Assembly: GCF_006715495.1 (NCBI RefSeq)
Contig: NZ_VFNI01000001.1
Span: forward strand, 1,113,615 to 1,177,614
Source: Herbaspirillum sp. SJZ106
GTDB lineage: Bacteria > Pseudomonadota > Gammaproteobacteria > Burkholderiales > Burkholderiaceae_D
Reading direction: 5' to 3'
Length of the DNA: 64,000 bases
Shown here: piece after piece, positions 7,763-18,763 of the stretch
How the letters are laid out: the number at the start of each line of letters is the position of its first letter
How positions within the stretch are numbered: position 1 is the first letter of the stretch
Translations under genes and position numbers: made by a program
Notes under the pieces: model-generated
Database searches by the model: none
Seen by the model: only the letters and a program-made list of their open reading frames with translations
What the model was told of the DNA's origin: nothing

Positions 7763-8312
7763 GCAGTGCGGTTGCCGAGGGCGGACGGCCGGAAATGATC
7801 GATCGGAAACAGACCGTCATCCGGCGGGGAAATGCGGGAGAACGCAAAAATTTGTCAAAAAAGCAGACCGAATCCTAGCAAAAATGGCCCTATTTGTCGT
7901 GATGTTTCTCTGCAAATGCCTCTGGAATGCGCGTGTTGGAGCAGTTTTCAGAGGATTTTGCTTGACCAAAATGATGCAACGCATTACTGTTTGTCTCCCG
8001 CCTCACACACTTGGGGCGTTTTATGTTCTTTGTCGGTGCTTCACATAAGGTCGTGCCGGTTCAAAGACGCGCTTTGATTAAAAAAAGCTTGTTTGTTCTA
8101 ACCCGTGCCACAAGCGCGAGGGATCAGTAGAAGTCCATCTTGTACCAAGGCTGAACGAGTCGCGTTGAGCGGCATTTCGAACCTCACTACGGTTGGGGCG
8201 CAGAAATGGCGTGACCGCACAAAAAAGGGAAGCCAACGGCAGGCAGACGACTGCGATTCCGTCAGGAGAGAACATCCGATCAATTTCCAATGGACCTTGA
8301 AAGGAAGCAGTA
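7763..8312. other. Divergent intergenic region between the sigma factor gene and ilvB
   Basis: This 550-base stretch must hold the promoters of both divergent transcription units. It is clearly more AT-rich than the genes on either side, especially around 7850-7990 and 8060-8100. A short open frame with a plausible start lies near its middle-right part and is listed separately as a leader candidate. I see no convincing rho-independent terminator within it, so attenuation is not proven. AAAGGAAG before the ilvB ATG is a good ribosome binding site. Confidence 0.5.
8023..8130 (+). CDS. Possible ilv leader peptide (35 residues)
   Basis: A short frame starts MFFVGASHKVVPVQRRALIK and ends 182 bases before ilvB. 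It contains V, L and I in 10 of 35 positions, including VV, ALI and LFVL clusters. GGGG lies about 6 bases before its ATG. Leader peptides rich in regulatory codons are known upstream of ilv operons in enteric bacteria, but I cannot draw a clear terminator/antiterminator pair here. The call is speculative. Confidence 0.22.
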   Translation: MFFVGASHKVVPVQRRALIKKSLFVLTRATSARDQ

Positions 8313-10031
<1,719 letters not shown>

Positions 10032-10033
10032 TC

Positions 10034-10525
10034 ATGCGCCATATCATTTCTGTACTGCTGGAAAACGAAGCCGGCGCATTGTCCCGTGTCGTGGGCCTGT
10101 TCTCCGCGCGCGGCTACAACATCGAAACGCTCACCGTTGCACCCACCGAAGACCCGACCCTGTCGCGCATGACCATCGTGACCTCCGGTTCGGACGATGT
10201 GATCGAACAGATCACCAAACACCTGAACCGCCTGATCGAGGTGGTGAAGGTCGTCGATCTGACGGAAGGCGCGCACATCGAGCGCGAACTGATGCTGATC
10301 AAGGTGCGCGCAGTGGGCAAGGAGCGTGAAGAGATGAAACGGACGGCGGATATCTTCCGCGGCCGCATCATCGATGTCACCGAAAAGACCTACACGATCG
10401 AGCTGACCGGCAACAAGAGCAAGCTGGACGCCTTCATCGACGCCATGGACCGCACCGCGATCCTGGAAACGGTCCGTACCGGCGGCTCCGGCATCGGCCG
10501 CGGCGAACGGATCCTCAAGATCTGA
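10034..10525 (+). CDS. ilvH: Acetolactate synthase, small (regulatory) subunit
   Basis: 163 residues. The N-terminal ACT domain begins MRHIISVLLENEAGALSRVV and continues with GLFSARGYNIETLTVAPTED, the valine-binding half of the protein. The C-terminal half (about residues 80-163) carries the conserved ALS subunit domain (ELTGNKSKLDAFIDAM). It activates the catalytic subunit and gives feedback inhibition by valine. It lies 2 bases behind ilvB and 77 bases before ilvC. Confidence 0.95.
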   Translation: MRHIISVLLENEAGALSRVVGLFSARGYNIETLTVAPTEDPTLSRMTIVTSGSDDVIEQITKHLNRLIEVVKVVDLTEGAHIERELMLIKVRAVGKEREEMKRTADIFRGRIIDVTEKTYTIELTGNKSKLDAFIDAMDRTAILETVRTGGSGIGRGERILKI

Positions 10526-10569
10526 GCGGCCGCAGCGCCAGTACGCAAGAACCCTCATTCAAGCATTGA

Positions 10570-11619
<1,050 letters not shown>

Positions 11620-11652
11620 TACCGGCTCTAATCGCGACCGGCGGCATCATGA

Positions 11653-11678
11653 CAGGACGCGCTTGCAAGCGCGTCCTG
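11653..11678. terminator. Perfect 26-base palindrome behind ilvC (hairpin)
   Basis: CAGGACGCGCTTG is followed directly by its reverse complement. It is a likely 3'-end hairpin of the ilv transcript, though no T-run follows this copy. An identical copy sits at 11803-11828. Confidence 0.5.
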
Positions 11679-11727
11679 GGCAGGCCGGCGCGAAGCGGTG
11701 CTTCGCGAAACCCCGGCCAGCCTGCCT

Positions 11728-11769
11728 TGGATTAAAGCCAACAAATTGGTCGACCAGACCAAGAACTAA
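11728..11769 (+). pseudogene. ilvC 3'-end fragment, copy 2
   Basis: Reads [13 protein letters not shown] then TAA, identical in protein to the end of ilvC but with six synonymous base changes (ATT, AAA, GCC, TTG, GTC, ACC in place of ATC, AAG, GCT, CTG, GTT, ACT). It has no start codon or upstream coding part and is a dead remnant. Confidence 0.85.
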
Positions 11770-11831
11770 TACCGGCTCTAGTCGCGACCGGTAGCATCAT
11801 GGCAGGACGCGCTTGCAAGCGCGTCCTGCAT

Positions 11832-11858
11832 TGGATCAAGGCCAACAAGCTGGTTTAG
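11832..11858 (+). pseudogene. ilvC 3'-end fragment, copy 3 (shortened)
   Basis: Reads WIKANKLV followed by TAG. Against ilvC it differs by two synonymous changes (GCC, AAG) before similarity ends at the stop. A poly-A stretch and then a terminator hairpin follow. Confidence 0.7.
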
Positions 11859-11891
11859 TCGCAAAAAAAAGTAAAGGACGCTTCTGCGTTA

Positions 11892-11924
11892 ATGCCGTTC
11901 AGTTAAGCGCTGAACGGCATTTTT
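11892..11924 (+). terminator. Rho-independent terminator with mobile-element-like arms
   Basis: ATGCCGTTCAG and CTGAACGGCAT form an 11-bp perfect stem with a 7-base loop and a TTTTT tail. The left arm together with its loop (TAATGCCGTTCAGTTAAGC) is the same sequence as the terminal repeat of the foldback element near 32.5 kb, so this terminator may derive from such an element. Confidence 0.8.
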
Positions 11925-11942
11925 GTTTGTGGAGTCCAGATT

Positions 11943-12052
11943 CCGTTCGCCCTGAGTAGCTGCGCAGCAGCGTATCGAAGGGCAGGCAAGAGCGCCAACG
12001 GTGACACGCTGGCTTCGATACGGCCCTGGCGGGCCTACTCAGCCCGAACGGG
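11943..12052. repeat. Palindromic repeat pair (REP/BIME-like), second copy
   Basis: The left arm CCGTTCGCCCTGAGTAGC...CGTATCGAAG and right arm CTTCGATACG...CTACTCAGCCCGAACGG are inverted relative to each other and match the arms of the repeat behind rsuA. Here the order of the arms is reversed (tail to tail instead of head to head), with about 32 bases between them. Confidence 0.75.
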
Positions 12053-12059
12053 GGCCGTG

Positions 12060-12086
12060 AAATTGGTCGGCCAGACCTAGAGCTAA
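12060..12086 (+). pseudogene. Degenerate ilvC tail, copy 4
   Basis: 27 bases match the AAATTGGTCGACCAGACCAA tail region with three mismatches, one of which makes an early stop (KLVGQT then TAG). It lies after the palindromic repeat pair and just before the last terminator of the region. Confidence 0.55.
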
Positions 12087-12112
12087 CGTTGGTCTGCTCG
12101 CAGGACAAAAGG

Positions 12113-12138
12113 AAAGGACGCTTCGGCGTCCTTTTTTT
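12113..12138 (+). terminator. Rho-independent terminator with TTCG tetraloop
   Basis: AAGGACGC, loop TTCG, GCGTCCTT, then a T-run. A decayed form of the same stem (AAAGGACGCTTCTGCGTT) occurs at 11873-11890, so this end was also duplicated. Confidence 0.85.
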
Positions 12139-12420
12139 CTCAGGTGCGGCTGAAGCGGTATCGGCCTGATATCAACATATATCAACATATCATCGGATGA
12201 TGGTGCTCCCGGCAGGTCTTGAGGCAAAATGCGAAGGCGGGGGAGATGTCGTCAGGGCAATAGGGGGCTGCCCCGACAACATCCTGGTATCCGCCGTTAC
12301 GCCTTGTTGCATACGAAGCAAGAACTAAATGCGAAGCGAGATCGTCGAAGTGCCGGGGTCGATGGTGCCGATGCGCATCATGCGGAACCCGCTCCACCAA
12401 CAACACCAAGCGAGGACAAC

Positions 12421-13194
12421 ATGACAACTACCCGCAAACTGATGCTCGGCGCCGCACTGGCGACCGCATGCATGGCCGTACAGGCGCAGGCCATCCAGAC
12501 CACCGGCAGCATGGTGGTGGTGCCGGCCACCGGCGAATTGAGCGTGCCCAATGACCAGGCGCGCGTGACGCTGCAGGTCGAGGAGCAGGACAAGGACAAA
12601 ACGGCGGCCGCTTCGCGCGTGAACCAGAAGATGAAGCAGGGCATCGACATCATCAAGCGCCAGGATCCGCAGGCTACGCTCAAGAGCTACGGCTATTACA
12701 CCTATGCCATCTATGCCGAACCGCAGCCGGTGACGCCGCCACAGCCGCGCGCCGCCGCCAAGGCGCGCCCCATCGTCGGCTGGCGCGTCGGCCAGTATCT
12801 GGAAGTGGTGACGCAGAACCTGGCCGGCCTGCCCAAGACGGTATCGTCGGCACAGAGCCTGTTGAGCCTCAACGGCCTGCAGTTCGGACTGAGCCCGGCT
12901 GCGACCAAGAAGCTGGATGCAGCGCTGTTTGATGCCACCTACAAGAACCTGGAAGAGCGCATCGGCTTCATCGCCGCTTCCATGCATCGCACGCCGTCGG
13001 ATGCGGTGCTGGAGACGCTGGATTTCGAAGGTTCCGGCAACTACGCGGGCAACGACCGGCCGATGGCGCCCAAGGCAGCGATGATGATGCGCTCGGACAT
13101 GGCGCCGGAGGCGGCATCGGTGGCCGAACCCAGCTTCGAACCGGGTGAATCCACGGTCGGCATGCGCCTGGTCGGCAAGGTGCGCTTCAAGTAA
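12421..13194 (+). CDS. Exported SIMPL (DUF541) domain protein
   Basis: 257 residues. A signal peptide (MTTTRKLMLGAALATACMAV, cut near AQA) indicates export to the periplasm, and the ATG was chosen because of it. The SIMPL domain follows, with the typical start GSMVVVPATGELSVPNDQAR, then QVEEQDKDKTAAASRVNQKM and SYGYYTYAIY. Proteins with this fold form periplasmic or outer-membrane oligomers (for example BP26, YggE) and are linked to stress. A Pro/Ala-rich loop at about residues 102-115 and a Met-rich stretch (APKAAMMMRSDMAPEA) near residue 220 stand out. It is probably transcribed alone. Confidence 0.8.
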   Translation: MTTTRKLMLGAALATACMAVQAQAIQTTGSMVVVPATGELSVPNDQARVTLQVEEQDKDKTAAASRVNQKMKQGIDIIKRQDPQATLKSYGYYTYAIYAEPQPVTPPQPRAAAKARPIVGWRVGQYLEVVTQNLAGLPKTVSSAQSLLSLNGLQFGLSPAATKKLDAALFDATYKNLEERIGFIAASMHRTPSDAVLETLDFEGSGNYAGNDRPMAPKAAMMMRSDMAPEAASVAEPSFEPGESTVGMRLVGKVRFK

Positions 13195-13263
13195 GCGGAC
13201 GCATCGTCCACAATCCATTGCCTCGGCCATGACATGCTGGCCAGGCGCCACAGGAAGGGAGGC

Positions 13264-13269
13264 TATAAT
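13264..13269 (+). promoter_or_regulatory. Likely -10 element for the following exported protein gene
   Basis: A perfect TATAAT lies 31 bases before the ATG. No good -35 hexamer stands at 16-18 bases upstream. Confidence 0.4.
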
Positions 13270-13300
13270 CGGCCTCTTTTCCGTTTTTAGGGCCCCCATC

Positions 13301-13837
13301 ATGCGGGTAATGAAGAATCTCTCCGCGTTCCTGGCAACCGGCCTGTTGTCGGCCGGGCTGGCGCATGCCGACATCTGCGCGGACATGGGCGCCATCTACA
13401 GCCAGTCGCAATCCCATTTCGATGGCTGGAAAAAGGAGGCCACGGAAGGCACGGAGGGCGCCAGGAAGGAATACGGTTCCAGCTTCCAGCTCGACGGCGC
13501 GCGCAGTTGCGCCATCAGCGGCGACTCTGCCGGCTATTCCTGCATCTGGCGTTTGGCCACGCCGGCCGAACTGGGCCAGGCCTACCAGCGCATGGTGGAC
13601 GGGATCAAGGCATGCCCGCCTTTGTTGAAGCAAGCGCCGGGCATCATCAATGACAAGCCTCAAGAGCGCCTCCAGGGCAATCTGCGGCGAGCCATGGAAG
13701 TGACCGGTTTCGATTATGGCGATGCAGGGGTGGTCGTGATGGTGGGGCAGATGCAGGTCACCAGTATCCAGTCCGGCACCAATGTATCGCGCAATGAGTT
13801 GAAGTTCTCCTTCGTGCGGGCTGCGGCGCGTCCCTGA
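13301..13837 (+). CDS. Hypothetical exported protein
   Basis: 178 residues. MRVMKNLSAFLATGLLSAGL is a signal peptide with cleavage expected after AHA, giving a mature protein that starts DICADMGAIYSQSQ. Four further cysteines are present (ARSCAIS, YSCIW, KACPP), so disulfides are likely in the periplasm. A second in-frame ATG three codons later is an alternative start. I do not recognise a domain. The gene has its own TATAAT box and lies between the SIMPL protein gene and psd, all on the same strand but with gaps of more than 100 bases. Confidence 0.65.
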   Translation: MRVMKNLSAFLATGLLSAGLAHADICADMGAIYSQSQSHFDGWKKEATEGTEGARKEYGSSFQLDGARSCAISGDSAGYSCIWRLATPAELGQAYQRMVDGIKACPPLLKQAPGIINDKPQERLQGNLRRAMEVTGFDYGDAGVVVMVGQMQVTSIQSGTNVSRNELKFSFVRAAARP

Positions 13838-14052
13838 TCCGTATCGCTACGGCAGGCAGCCGGGCACGTGCTGCATTGTGCGTGCCGGGGGCGCGCGCGA
13901 AATGCCGGCCGATCTCACGCAAACAATAGTAAATCCGGCTGCAAAGCCCGTTCTTTGCGTCCGTTGGAGCCGCATTTCGTTGCATTTGGCAAGGGCTGGA
14001 CTAGAATAAGCACGCTTTTACTTTTGAAATTTCCGCGATCATTGGAGCAACA

Positions 14053-14697
14053 TTGAACAATAACCACTATCCCCATCCCATTATCGCCCGTGAAGGCTGG
14101 CCGTTCCTGACGATCGCCGTCGTGGTGGCACTGCTGACGACCTTCTTTTGCGGCGCCTGGTCGCTGCCCTTGTGGATCATCGCGCTGTTCGTATTGCAGT
14201 TCTTCCGCGACCCGCCGCGCGTGATCCCGCAGCAGGCCAATGCCGTGCTGTCGCCGGCGGATGGCCGTATCGTGGTAGTGGCCCGTGCCCATGATCCCTA
14301 TACCGACCGTGAAGCGCTGAAGATCAGCGTGTTCATGAACGTGTTCAACGTCCACTCCAACCGTGCGCCGGTGGATGGCAAGATTGAGACCGTCCAGTAT
14401 TTCCCCGGCAAGTTCGTCAATGCCGACCTCGACAAGGCATCGCTGGAAAACGAACGCAACGCGCTGGCCATTACGACCACCGCCGGCCACAGCGTGACCT
14501 GCGTGCAGGTCGCCGGCCTGATCGCGCGCCGTATCCTGTGCTACGTGAAGGCCGGCGACGTGCTGGCGCGCGGCCAGCGCTATGGTTTCATCCGCTTCGG
14601 TTCGCGCGTGGATGTATATTTGCCGCTTAGCGCCACGCCCAAAGTCACCGTCGGCGAAAAGGTCTCGGCCACCGAAACCATTCTGGCCGAACTCTGA
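14053..14697 (+). CDS. psd: Phosphatidylserine decarboxylase proenzyme
   Basis: 214 residues, the short form common in betaproteobacteria. It has a TTG start with GGAG five bases before it. One hydrophobic region ([16 protein letters not shown] and onward) anchors it in the inner membrane. The self-cleavage site is G183-S184 in [11 protein letters not shown]; the serine becomes the pyruvoyl group. [16 protein letters not shown] is the conserved substrate/histidine segment. It makes phosphatidylethanolamine from phosphatidylserine, the product of pssA, which follows 74 bases downstream on the same strand. Confidence 0.94.
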   Translation: MNNNHYPHPIIAREGWPFLTIAVVVALLTTFFCGAWSLPLWIIALFVLQFFRDPPRVIPQQANAVLSPADGRIVVVARAHDPYTDREALKISVFMNVFNVHSNRAPVDGKIETVQYFPGKFVNADLDKASLENERNALAITTTAGHSVTCVQVAGLIARRILCYVKAGDVLARGQRYGFIRFGSRVDVYLPLSATPKVTVGEKVSATETILAEL

Positions 14698-14710
14698 CTT
14701 TCCGGTGATC

Positions 14711-14732
14711 GCTCCGCGCGGAGCCGCTTTTT
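14711..14732 (+). terminator. Short palindrome with T-run between psd and pssA
   Basis: GCTCCGCGCGGAGC is a 14-base perfect palindrome followed by CGCTTTTTC. It may be a weak or partial terminator between the two phospholipid genes, or only an RNA hairpin. Confidence 0.35.
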
Positions 14733-14771
14733 CTTCGCGCGCTTTCCTGCAATATCAAACGATAAACATCA

Positions 14772-15638
14772 ATGGCAACTTTCCGACGACGCAAAGCCAA
14801 AGGCGGCATCCCCTTCCCCAAATCCCTGCGCGGGCCCAAGGCCTATGCGTCGCAGCTGGATGAGGCGGGGCCGGGTGTGGTGCGCCGCCGGTCGCGCGGC
14901 ATCTACCTGTTGCCCAATGCGTTTACGACTGCTGCGCTGTTCTGCGGTTTCTACGCCATCGTGATGGCGATGAACCTGAAGTTCGACTATGCCTCCATTG
15001 CCATTTTCGTCGCCATGGTGCTGGACAGCCTGGACGGCCGCGTGGCGCGCATGACCAATACCCAGAGCGAGTTCGGCGCGCAATACGACAGCCTGTCGGA
15101 CATGGTGTCTTTTGGCGCTGCGCCGGCGCTGGTGGTCTATGAATGGTCCTTGCGCGGCATGGGCAAGCTCGGCTGGCTCGCCGCCTTCGTGTACTGCGTG
15201 GGCGGCGCATTGCGGCTGGCGCGCTTCAACACCAACATCGCCGTGGTCGACAAGCGCTACTTCCAGGGCTTGCCCAGCCCGGCGGCCGCGGCGCTGGTGG
15301 CCGGCTTCGTCTGGCTGATGGACGACCTGCGCTTTGCCGGCACCGACCTCAGCTGGGCGGCCTGGGTCATTACCCTTTACGCCGGCATCACCATGGTCAC
15401 CAATGTGCCGTTCTACAGCTTCAAGGACGTCAACTTCCGCAAGCCGGTGCCGTTCATCGCCGCTTTGCTGGTGGTGGTCTTGCTGGTGGTGATTTCCAGC
15501 GATCCGTCCAAGGTGCTGTTCGGCCTGTTCGTGCTGTACGGCTTGTCGGGATATGGGGTATACGTCTGGCGCCGCATCAAGGGCAAGCCGGTCAGCATCG
15601 TCCAGACCACGGATGAACATGGGGACGGCAGCCATTAG
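14772..15638 (+). CDS. pssA: CDP-diacylglycerol--serine O-phosphatidyltransferase
   Basis: 288 residues. The CDP-alcohol phosphatidyltransferase signature is complete at about residues 85-112 (DSLDGRVARMTN, then SEFGAQYDSLSDMVSFG). About seven hydrophobic segments make it an integral inner-membrane enzyme. The N-terminal 45 residues are basic and soluble (MATFRRRKAKGGIPFPKSLR). It converts CDP-diacylglycerol and serine to phosphatidylserine, which psd upstream decarboxylates. This is the membrane type II PssA, not the cytosolic E. coli type. A rho-independent terminator follows. Confidence 0.94.
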   Translation: MATFRRRKAKGGIPFPKSLRGPKAYASQLDEAGPGVVRRRSRGIYLLPNAFTTAALFCGFYAIVMAMNLKFDYASIAIFVAMVLDSLDGRVARMTNTQSEFGAQYDSLSDMVSFGAAPALVVYEWSLRGMGKLGWLAAFVYCVGGALRLARFNTNIAVVDKRYFQGLPSPAAAALVAGFVWLMDDLRFAGTDLSWAAWVITLYAGITMVTNVPFYSFKDVNFRKPVPFIAALLVVVLLVVISSDPSKVLFGLFVLYGLSGYGVYVWRRIKGKPVSIVQTTDEHGDGSH

Positions 15639-15687
15639 CCACAGCCATTAGGCCGCGGCGCGCGGCAATCTGACAGGTTTTCCCAGG

Positions 15688-15716
15688 AACGCCCGCTTTG
15701 CCGGGCGTTTTTGTTT
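15688..15716 (+). terminator. Rho-independent terminator after pssA
   Basis: AACGCCCG and CGGGCGTT form the stem around CTTTGC, followed by TTTTGTTTG. It lies between pssA and the convergent hydrolase gene. Confidence 0.85.
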
Positions 15717-15723
15717 GCGGCGC

Positions 15724-16449
15724 TTAGTCCGCGACCAGCGTCGCCAGCAATGCGCGCAGATCCCCATCCTGGGCGCTATGTTCGCTGACGCGATGGTCGA
15801 CGCCGGGCAGGTCGACGATGCGGCATTGCTTTGCCGCATGCGCATTGGCGGCGATCAGCTCTGCGATTTCCTTGGGGATGACCTTGTCTTGGCTGGCGCG
15901 GATGAGCGTGATGCGGCCGCGATAGCTGCGGATCAGCGCCAGCGAGTCGGCATCGCGCCAGCTATCCGGGCGCCGCAGCGCGGCGCTGAAGCCGGGGCCG
16001 AAAGGGAGATTGAAGGCGGCACCATCATAGATGGCGCCGACGATGGTCACCAGATGGGCGATCCGATTTTCCGGCCGGCAGGCCAGGCGCATGGCAATCT
16101 CTCCGCTCATGCTCACGCCGACGATCGTACGCGGCGCCTGGGTGAAGCGCTCCAGCGCAGCCTGGGCTTCATCGACGCGTTTGGCCAGGGAATTGGGCGT
16201 GAGCGCAGTGCTGCGGCCATGTCCGGAAAAATCGATGGCGGCGCTGGCGCATCCCCGCTGGGCGAGTGTTTCCCGTAGCGGCCACTGGCGTTCCCGGGTG
16301 CTTTGCCCGGCGCCATGCAGGAACAGGGTGTGGACGGCGCCGCACCCACCGGCGGAGATGACATCGCACGCCAGCGTTTCCGCGCCAGCCTGCAACGCGG
16401 CATCTTCCCTGATGATGCGATGGCCGCCTGCGGCCGGCATGGAATGCAT
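15724..16449 (-). CDS. Alpha/beta hydrolase
   Basis: 241 residues. HTLFLHGAGQSTRERQWPLR is the oxyanion-hole HG segment and AIDFSGHGRS the next conserved strand. GVSMSG is the nucleophile elbow (serine nucleophile). IRASQDKVIP carries the acid and PGVDHRVSEH the histidine. The complete triad suggests an active esterase or a related hydrolase; the substrate is unknown. It follows the diguanylate cyclase gene on the same strand with a 3-base gap, so they are probably co-transcribed. Confidence 0.78.
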   Translation of the reverse strand: MHSMPAAGGHRIIREDAALQAGAETLACDVISAGGCGAVHTLFLHGAGQSTRERQWPLRETLAQRGCASAAIDFSGHGRSTALTPNSLAKRVDEAQAALERFTQAPRTIVGVSMSGEIAMRLACRPENRIAHLVTIVGAIYDGAAFNLPFGPGFSAALRRPDSWRDADSLALIRSYRGRITLIRASQDKVIPKEIAELIAANAHAAKQCRIVDLPGVDHRVSEHSAQDGDLRALLATLVAD

Positions 16450-16452
16450 GGC

Positions 16453-17958
16453 TCAGTCCGGCTGTTGGCGGCGTTCCAGGCCCGGGGTGCCGGCATAGTA
16501 TTGGCGCTTGGCCTCGTACATGAGCGCGTCCGCGCGTTGCACCGCGTGTTCGAGGCGTTCGCCCGGCATGGAAGTGACCGCGCCGATGGACAGGCTCAAT
16601 GTGATGCCGGAATAGAACTGGTTGTTGAGGTCGACCAGCTTCTGGATATGTTCCAGCAGCGCGGCGCAGTTGCGTTCGTCGGTGGCCGGCAGCAAGATGG
16701 CGAACTCGTCGCCGCCGGTGCGCGCCACGCTGCCCGGGCGGTCCACCGCCTTGGCCAGCACTTCGCCCACGCGGCGCAGCAAGGCATCGCCGGCGGCGTG
16801 CCCGAGCTCGTCGTTGACTTGCTTCAGGCCGTTCAGGTCGGCCACGATCACGCTCACCGGGAAGGGGCCCTTGCGCTCCAGCCGGTTCAGCTCCTCGACC
16901 ATGTAGGCGCGGTTGTACAGCTTGGTCAGTTCGTCATGCTTGCCGAGGAACTCCAGGTAGGCTTCGGCCTTCTTGCGCGCGGTGATGTCGGTCAGCGCCA
17001 CCAGCACCAGTCCCCAGCTGTCTTCGTAGCCGGGGAAGACCGAGAATTGCAGGTGCACGTACAACTGGTCTCCATTGAGCGAATAGTTCACCACTTCGCG
17101 CTGATGGAACAGGTTGCCGTTCCATAGTTCGAGCAACTGTTCGTTGAAATGATGATGCATGTCGTCGCGGAAGATATCCGACAGGCGCGACAGCAGCGTC
17201 GCCTTGTCCGGCGCGCCGAACATGGAAAGCGTTTGCAGGTTGACGTCGATGACGCGGATTTCCTGCGCGCAGCGCTCGACGAATTCCGGATGCACATCGG
17301 TGAAGGTGCGGAAATCGGTGATGCCGATGCGGTGCAGGTCGTCGAACAGGCGCTTGACCTGGCTGAAGTCTTCCACCCACAGCGAGATCGGCGAATACTC
17401 GAACAGGCCGCGCGCATAGTTTTCGCTGCGCGAGAGCTTCTTGCGCGCGGTCTCACGTTCGGTGACATTCTCGATGGCGAGCAGGATGTAATCCCAGCTT
17501 TCTTCGCTGCCGGGCATGATGCGTCCGGAGAGCTGGATATCCAGGCGCTTGCCGCCCAGCGTGTAGTTGACCGTGTAGCTCGAGAAGTTCAGCTTGCCTT
17601 CCCATAGCTGCGCCAGCTCATCGATGAACGTGTCGATCATGTCATCGCGAAACACCTTGTCCAGGTTGGCAACCAGATGTTCCAGGTCGCGCGCCTCATA
17701 CCACTCCAATGTGCGGCGATTGACGTCGACCACGCGGATCTGGCGCGCGCAGGCTTGCGCGCGCGTGATGTCTTCTTTCAGGTAGGCCTGCAGATCGGTC
17801 ACGCCCTGCGCGCGCCATTCGTCGAACAGGCGCTTCATGCCGCTGTAGTCTTCTTTCCAGAGGGAGACTGGGGTCAGGTCGAAAGTTTCCTGCTCGGACA
17901 ACGCCTGGGCAGGATTGCGGGAAGCCGGGGAGGCACTGGAGGAATGGTCGTTCTGCAT
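16453..17958 (-). CDS. Diguanylate cyclase with two PAS-like sensor domains
   Basis: 501 residues. There is no membrane segment, so the protein is cytoplasmic. Two similar sensor units of about 140 residues lie in tandem (TPVSLWKEDYSGMKRLFDEW and SPISLWVEDFSQVKRLFDDL open the two units). Each contains a QEIRVIDVN-like strand and ends in a PAS-type VTERETARKK / ITARKKAEAY linker. The C-terminal cyclase domain holds an intact GGDEF at residues 415-419, so it should make cyclic di-GMP from GTP. The RxxD inhibitory site expected just before GGDEF is replaced (RPGS), so classic product inhibition may be missing. The signal is unknown. Confidence 0.88.
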   Translation of the reverse strand: MQNDHSSSASPASRNPAQALSEQETFDLTPVSLWKEDYSGMKRLFDEWRAQGVTDLQAYLKEDITRAQACARQIRVVDVNRRTLEWYEARDLEHLVANLDKVFRDDMIDTFIDELAQLWEGKLNFSSYTVNYTLGGKRLDIQLSGRIMPGSEESWDYILLAIENVTERETARKKLSRSENYARGLFEYSPISLWVEDFSQVKRLFDDLHRIGITDFRTFTDVHPEFVERCAQEIRVIDVNLQTLSMFGAPDKATLLSRLSDIFRDDMHHHFNEQLLELWNGNLFHQREVVNYSLNGDQLYVHLQFSVFPGYEDSWGLVLVALTDITARKKAEAYLEFLGKHDELTKLYNRAYMVEELNRLERKGPFPVSVIVADLNGLKQVNDELGHAAGDALLRRVGEVLAKAVDRPGSVARTGGDEFAILLPATDERNCAALLEHIQKLVDLNNQFYSGITLSLSIGAVTSMPGERLEHAVQRADALMYEAKRQYYAGTPGLERRQQPD

Positions 17959-18139
17959 AACACTTCATCTTTGAGGGATGACGGAAGTGTAATGGTTTTG
18001 CGGAAATCTCTGCAGTAACTTCGGTTCCTGGGGCAAAGTATTTGCGCAAATATGTAAAACTCATTTCATGCCTGTCGATGAAATGCATTCTGTCCCAACG
18101 CGCTACGCCGAGTGGCTTGGCGACGGGAATTTATTTGAC

Positions 18140-18159
18140 GGCGGGAAATGTTTCCCGCC
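18140..18159 (-). terminator. Hairpin behind the DUF2917 gene
   Basis: GGCGGGAAA and TTTCCCGCC form a 9-bp perfect inverted repeat just downstream of the gene's stop codon. No clear T-run follows, so it is a weak terminator candidate. Confidence 0.4.
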
Positions 18160-18169
18160 GCCCAGAACG

Positions 18170-18538
18170 TCACTGGCCGGCCGGCGCAGTCCGCTGCCCC
18201 CAGTTCAGCAGCCGCCTGCATGCCGACTGCAGACGCTGGCGCCATGACTGCGCTTGCGGGCGCAGGCACAGGACTTCGCCCCCCTGCGGCGCCGTGATTT
18301 CCACCCAGCCGGCGTGTTCGATCGCCATGGCTTGCCCATCGCTCAGGTCGCTGCGTTGTTCGACCAGTTGGTCGAACAGCCATTGCGGCGCCTGGGTGAC
18401 CCGTGCCGCCGGGGCGTTGTTCACCACCAGGCTGCCGGCGGGCAGCCACACTTGCATGGTCTGGCCGCGCGCCAGCCTGACCGTTTGACTGGCCAGCGGG
18501 TAGTCGGCGGGAGTAGGGGCTTGCCACGGGCTTTGCAT
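18170..18538 (-). CDS. DUF2917 family protein
   Basis: 122 residues from MQSPWQAPTPADYPL; an upstream ATG in frame would add 17 residues without support. The core (QTVRLARGQTMQVWLPAGSL, then LVVNNAPAARVTQAPQWLFD and WVEITAPQGGEVLCLRP) predicts a small beta-rich, cupin-like domain. The Arg-rich C-terminus QSWRQRLQSACRRLLNW may be an amphipathic helix. DUF2917 genes are, as I recall, often found next to MocR-type regulators in betaproteobacteria. Here it is divergent from such a gene and is a likely target of it. Function is unknown. Confidence 0.72.
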   Translation of the reverse strand: MQSPWQAPTPADYPLASQTVRLARGQTMQVWLPAGSLVVNNAPAARVTQAPQWLFDQLVEQRSDLSDGQAMAIEHAGWVEITAPQGGEVLCLRPQAQSWRQRLQSACRRLLNWGQRTAPAGQ

Positions 18539-18763
18539 GATGTTCCTCTGTCTGTTGGGTTCCGGGAGCCTGTTCCACATCGCGCCCACATCTCGCCGAG
18601 GCGTTGAACAGGTGATTGAAGTCTAAGGAGGGCAGCAAAAGCGCAACAGGCACAGGAAAAAACAGACTGTGCCGTAACAGGCGATGGATTTTGAATCTGT
18701 TATCGTTCTTTTTCGAATACTCTGTATCTGTTCTGGTTTTTGCCGCAAGAAGATGATGCTGTT
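18539..18763. promoter_or_regulatory. Shared promoter region of DUF2917 and the MocR-type regulator
   Basis: Divergent 225-base region. ATCTGTT occurs twice about 31 bases apart on the + strand (AATCTGTTATCG near 18695 and GTATCTGTTCTGG near 18726). MocR-type regulators are known to bind direct repeats, so these are operator candidates. Confidence 0.35.

Larger units (their letters stand above)
11859..12420. other. Repeat-rich intergenic region behind ilvC
   Basis: Apart from the listed repeats, ilvC tail fragments and terminators, positions 12139-12420 hold no gene I can support. ATATCAACAT occurs twice in tandem near 12170-12190. The rest is the probable promoter region of the SIMPL-domain gene. 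An open frame runs into that gene from 12229, but its extra N-terminal part has no signal peptide and no homology that I recognise. Confidence 0.5.

Noticed and set aside
12229..12420. Upstream extension of the SIMPL-domain protein
   Set aside because: It would bury the clear signal peptide in the middle of the protein; the ATG at the signal peptide is much more likely.
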